64,000 nt of DNA from assembly GCA_963556495.2 (NCBI GenBank), contig OY747709.1:19719900-19783899 (forward strand), in the 5' to 3' direction. The notes under the pieces are model-generated. The model saw only the letters and a program-made list of their open reading frames with translations. It had not been told where the DNA came from and made no database searches. A program made the translations under genes and the position numbers. Origin of the DNA: Valencia hispanica. Lineage: Eukaryota > Chordata > Actinopteri > Cyprinodontiformes > Valenciidae. Shown piece by piece: positions 59,940 to 64,000 of the stretch (position 1 is its first letter; the number at the start of each line of letters is the position of its first letter).

Positions 59940-60680
59940 CAGTGTTTCTCAAACTATGGGGCGAGCCCCACTAGTGGGGCGCAGAGGTATTGCAGGTGGG
60001 GCGTGACATCAATGGGATTTAAATAGTTTTTCCCCCCTAGATTCTGTCGTTGTGAATGTTTCACTGCACTGTAAATTAAATCAACCAGCTCCCCCCTCTC
60101 ACCAAATTAAACACACTCAAATAAATTAGCAATTGTGATCATCATTGGAAACAGAACCGGGACCTGGAACATCGGGCTGGGAGTTTGACGTTGGAATATA
60201 TCGCAGCAGAACAAAACGAGCTGAAATAGCCGCATTATCAGAGATTCCATCTACAAAATGTACAAATATCTAAAAAGATCAGGGAACGTTTCAGAGTCAG
60301 AGAAGTCACACGGTCAACCACGGAGGAAATACAGGGATGAGTATCTTGCTCTTTATTTTTATATTTTTTTACTTTTTAAAGCTTTGTAAATTTGATAAAA
60401 CTACAACTTTTATTTTCTCCAACTGTGAGCTGAAGTTCTACATGTAGCTACTACTGACAGCATATATTTCTGAGCCAGTTTTATACCAGTGCGCAACCCC
60501 TTTTTCCAACTAATTTATACCCTCAAAAACTTGTAGACTAACTCGGCTATTTTAAATAAATAAAACACTTTAAAAATCAGGCATGGTCACCATTCTATTG
60601 GGGCGATAAAAGCATGGGGGGCTTGTGTATGCTCCTTTGTCCAAAGTGGGGAATGATAAAAAAAAGTTTGAGAAACACTG
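59940..60680 (+). mobile_element. hAT element just upstream of slc26a6 coding exon 1
   Basis: Starts CAGTGTTTCTCAAACTATGG and ends with AAGTTTGAGAAACACTG, inverted repeats typical of hAT. It has a perfect 8-bp duplication CCTTAATA (59932-59939 and 60681-60688). 741 bp, internally deleted. A fragment of transposase start lies inside. Confidence 0.93.
60258..60380 (+). pseudogene. hAT transposase N-terminal fragment
   Basis: Reads MYKYLKRSGNVSESEKSHGQ, then PRRKYRDEYLA, like the start of ZBED5-type hAT proteins (RKYxExYL). It then runs into T-rich sequence with no further similarity. Confidence 0.6.
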
Positions 60681-60768
60681 CCTTAATACACTTGAAAAGG
60701 AGCTCACCATTATGGCTCTAAGGTTTTTCCAGTAATAATTGAGAATTTTCAGGTAGCTCATTGTGGCC

Positions 60769-63223
60769 ATGGAGGAAAGAAGAAGAAAGACCTACAAAGT
60801 CAACAGGAAGGTCCTGAATGAAGGCGATTTGGATGCGATGGGGGAGAAGAAAGACTCCAAAACATCTCTGTGTGACAAGATTAAAGGGTCTATGAGGTAA
60901 AGCCCCTCAGATCATGATTTATTGCTCTCCAATATCAGAACACGTCCACTTAGAAGGACTTCAAAATATGCACGTGACAAGCAAATGGAAACCATATTGA
61001 GGGAAAACTGTAAAATAATATAACGTTTTTTTATATTTTAGTTACTTTAGCATCTTCTGTCCTACCATCTCTGCATCTAGTATATCCCAGTCCTTTCTTT
61101 CCAAAGAGACATTAATTTCATAACCTGCCCTACCCATATGTCAGAATTTATTTTAAATGCATAACTCATTCATAAGGGCAACAATGGAGGAAATTCTCAT
61201 ATATTACTAATCTAAGATCTATCTTTCATATTTTCCTTAATAAAATGTTTTATTTCATTTACAGAAAGCTTATGTAATCTCTGTAGGTAGTTATTTCAGG
61301 GTCACAGTCTTCAGCTCAACTGGAATTTGTTTTATTTTGTTATCTGCTCTCATCAAAATCAGTGGTATAATACACAGGTCATTTTAATTGGTTTGAAGTA
61401 CAGCTGCAGTCCTGGTCAACCTCTAAAATGTTGGGCTCTATCTAATGATCCTAAAATGTTAACTAAATTATTAAAATAAATTATTTCATGGTGCACTTTA
61501 CCACTCCTGTAGCAGTGGTTGGGGACCACTGGTGTAAAAGGACTGTCTGCAACATGGCTGGTGTATGAAGTCACACACTGCAGGTCAATGCTGAAGCTTT
61601 TATGCAAGTACCATCAACAGCCACTACATGCAAGACGTAGCTTTTTAAAATCTATGAGCTGTTGTAAGCACTAGGCATGAAGCTGCATCTACAGTAAAGA
61701 TCTATGATAATATAGCTATCACTGCATATGTGTTAACAGCCTTCATTTAGTTCATTGTTTGACCTTCCAGAAATAGTATATGTTTTCAATATGTTTCGGT
61801 GTATAAGTGAATGCTAAATCATTTTTCCAAATAGAAATTGGCCTCTCAAAGTTAAAGTGTTGCATGTCACCAGGAAGGACAACAGCAAAGGAAAATCTAA
61901 ATACTGTTGTTTATCTTTTAAAAATTAATTCATGATTCACAATGGCACTTACATATACAATACATTTTGCAGAATTATTTTTTTCATTTATGAACTCATT
62001 TGTTCACATTACAATGTTTTTTTACACTTTAACACTCAGAGTCCTGGAACAGTTTTATAAATGTTTAATAAAAAAAATACAGAAAGCAGAAATACACACA
62101 AAAGCTCGTGGAAAATATATCATATGCTGGGTCTCTAAAAATAAATGCAGTTGTAAAGTATTGTGTCCCCAGAATCATAAATCCTGCCAAGTGAGGATTT
62201 TACGGTAATTGTTGCATTTAAATCACATTCTCATAGTTTGGCGCCATCAGCTCCTTTTTAATAGAGGGAAAAATGATGAGTCGACATCCCAAATTAGGAA
62301 GAAACAGCACAAAGTCAGTTCTAGTCGACTTGGGTGTAAATTTTAAAGTTGGACACTGGAACGTACTTCAGGACTGATATCAATTTTGTGTTCTAACTTC
62401 CTTTTCTTCTCTCTGTCACTTGCACACATTCAGCTGTAGTGGTCCCAGGGTGAAGAACTGTCTGCTGGGGGCCGTCCCTGTTGCATCATGGTTGCCGCGC
62501 TACTCTTTCAGAGACGACGCGTTGGGTGATCTGGTCTCAGGAATCAGTGTGGGGATCATGCAGCTCCCACAGGGTGAGACAGAGCTCAGGTGGAGGTGAA
62601 GGTGATGGGTGCAGAATTAAAAGGGAGAGATTGGGCCATAAATTATTTGTTTATAATGGTAAGTTAATCAGTAACAAGACAGTAAATCTTTTTCTACGTA
62701 GATCCATTTAACTTTGATTGTTTGTGAAGCCTTGTCAAAAGGCTTAACAGAAGCAATTTGAAGGTTTTAACGGAAGGAAGGAAGGAAGGAAGGAAGGAAG
62801 GAAGGAAGGAAGGAAGGAAGGAAGGAAGGAAGGAAGGAAGGAAGGAAGGAAGGAAGGAAGGAAGGAAGGAAGGAAGGAAGGAAGGAAGGAAGGAAGGGTT
62901 TCTTATTTTCTTTGTTTCATGCTTGACCTGAAAAATACTGAAATATAAGTTCATAAATTCCGTTACTGTATAGGAAACCCTGATCATTTATCTTGCTTTC
63001 TGCTGCATTCAGTTTCTTAAATTGAATTGGATTAGGCTTGAATCATTTCACAGAACCATAAAAGAAGAATGACAGAAACAATTCTCTCTCTCCTTGTTTG
63101 TATTCACTGTAGGTATGGCCTATGCACTGCTGGCATCTGTTCCTCCGGTATTTGGTCTTTACTCCTCCTTCTACCCAGTCCTCATCTACTTTATCTTTGG
63201 AACGTCGAAGCACATCTCAGTTG
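60769..63223 (+). CDS. slc26a6: slc26a6-like anion exchanger, 5' part (runs off right edge)
   Basis: Coding exons 60769-60896 (first exon from an acceptor at 60752), 62434-62573 and 63113-63223; phases 2, 1 and 1 agree, GT-AG throughout. SLC26A6 is a plasma-membrane chloride/bicarbonate/oxalate exchanger of epithelia. The predicted start [20 protein letters not shown] is a cytoplasmic N-terminus resembling that of mammalian SLC26A6 (YHMERPLLNQEHL). Exon 2 gives [20 protein letters not shown] and VGIMQLPQG; exon 3 gives [20 protein letters not shown] and [10 protein letters not shown], the family signature in the first membrane helices. About 127 residues are here; some 600 more should follow. 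SLC26A3/A4/A5 are close relatives, but the celsr3 neighbour favours slc26a6. Confidence 0.85.
62772..62897. repeat. (GGAA)n microsatellite in slc26a6 intron
   Basis: About 31 uninterrupted GGAA units, 126 bp, between coding exons 2 and 3. Confidence 0.97.
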
Positions 63224-64000
63224 GTAAAGTTTTTTTTGTTTCTTTTGTTTCTTTTAAAACCATCAGTGATCCAAAATCAAATAAGCATTGCGCAGAAAAA
63301 TTATCACACATTTTAGAACCTGACAGATATCAAACTGTTTCAACATTTTGTATGTTCAGTATTTTGCATAGATGTGATGCATCAGCACAAAATAGTCCAT
63401 GTTTGTGAAGTAGAAGGACAATGAATGATTTTCTTGTTTTATTAACCTACACTGAACATCATTCTGAACACCAACCCTTCTTTTTTTCTTTTCAGCTGAT
63501 CAGTTTGTTTTATTTTTGACCAGGTCTTTATATTTGTATTTTCAAACTCTTTATTTAAAAACAAAAAAGAAGAAGAAGACTAATAGTGACAACATTAGAC
63601 ATAGAAAATGAGTGGGGACTCTCACCCAACCTGTCACCTAAATGTCAGCATCAACTCCAAAGGGTTTTACTTACTCACCAAAGCCTTGATCAAAGAAATT
63701 ACCCCCTAGATCCTCGTTTCATTTATTTTTAAAAGATGTTAGGCTAGTTCTACAATTTGAGTTCAGTAATAGATTCTACTCAGAGTCTACTTTTGTTTTG
63801 TTTTTTAACTCTCTACAACGAAATCCAAAAGTGACTCAGCGGGGAGACAAGGGAAGCATTCTGATAAGGACCATACAGACGATCCTCACCCGATTCGAAT
63901 GTTATCAACCATTAAATGGCCGTTATTAGCGATTATCACTCCCATTCATTAGCTTCACAATGTGCCTCCTCTACATCCTAGCAGGCTAGAAGGTGCGCAT
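63224..64000 (+). other. slc26a6 intron 3, start
   Basis: Donor GTAAAG at 63224. No further exon is recognised before the window ends. The next one should continue after HISVG with sequence like TFAVMSVMVG. Confidence 0.6.

Noticed and set aside
62694..62987. Frame with repeated PSFL units
   Set aside because: Translation of the GGAA microsatellite.

Overview
The window is a piece of a ray-finned fish (teleost, probably percomorph) nuclear genome. Genes are split by GT-AG introns. The proteins encoded are vertebrate ones, and most of the intervening DNA is fish-type DNA transposon material: Tc1/mariner, hAT, piggyBac, Harbinger-like elements and fish interspersed repeats. I saw no bacterial, CRISPR or viral gene.

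Genes, left to right. (1) The 3' end of celsr3 (+), 1-4000: the C-terminal cytoplasmic tail of an adhesion-GPCR cadherin, with a 3' UTR to about 5350. (2) A four-exon gene on the minus strand, 14575 down to 11252, encoding a predicted 307-residue protein with a BED-like zinc-finger start and a charged helical end. I do not recognise it. Its exon phases fit perfectly, and it lies head-to-head with wdr6. (3) wdr6 (+), 15896-27249: six coding exons, predicted 1284 residues, the WD-repeat partner of the FTSJ1 tRNA 2'-O-methyltransferase. One of its introns is of the rare GC-AG type. (4) A small three-exon gene (+), 34094-36749, encoding a predicted 204-residue proline-rich basic protein that I cannot name. 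(5) The 5' part of an SLC26 anion transporter, best read as slc26a6 (+), from 60769 and running off the right edge. The human counterparts CELSR3, SLC26A6 and WDR6 all lie in 3p21.31, so this looks like a conserved block.

Mobile DNA fills the rest. Elements whose ends and target duplications can be read directly are: Tc1-like at 1011-2566, 9390-10954, 29974-31512 and 51761-52942 (the last two are one family); a Harbinger-like MITE at 22221-22864; hAT-like at 23256-23853, 47320-48047 and 59940-60680; piggyBac at 24007-25735; a THAP-domain element with 8-bp duplications at 36900-37781, plus a partial second copy at 56425-56894. Every transposase seen is broken. Three of these elements and a fish interspersed repeat sit in the last intron of wdr6.

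All exon joins are read by eye from splice consensus and codon phase. Family names rest on remembered protein similarity, not on a search.
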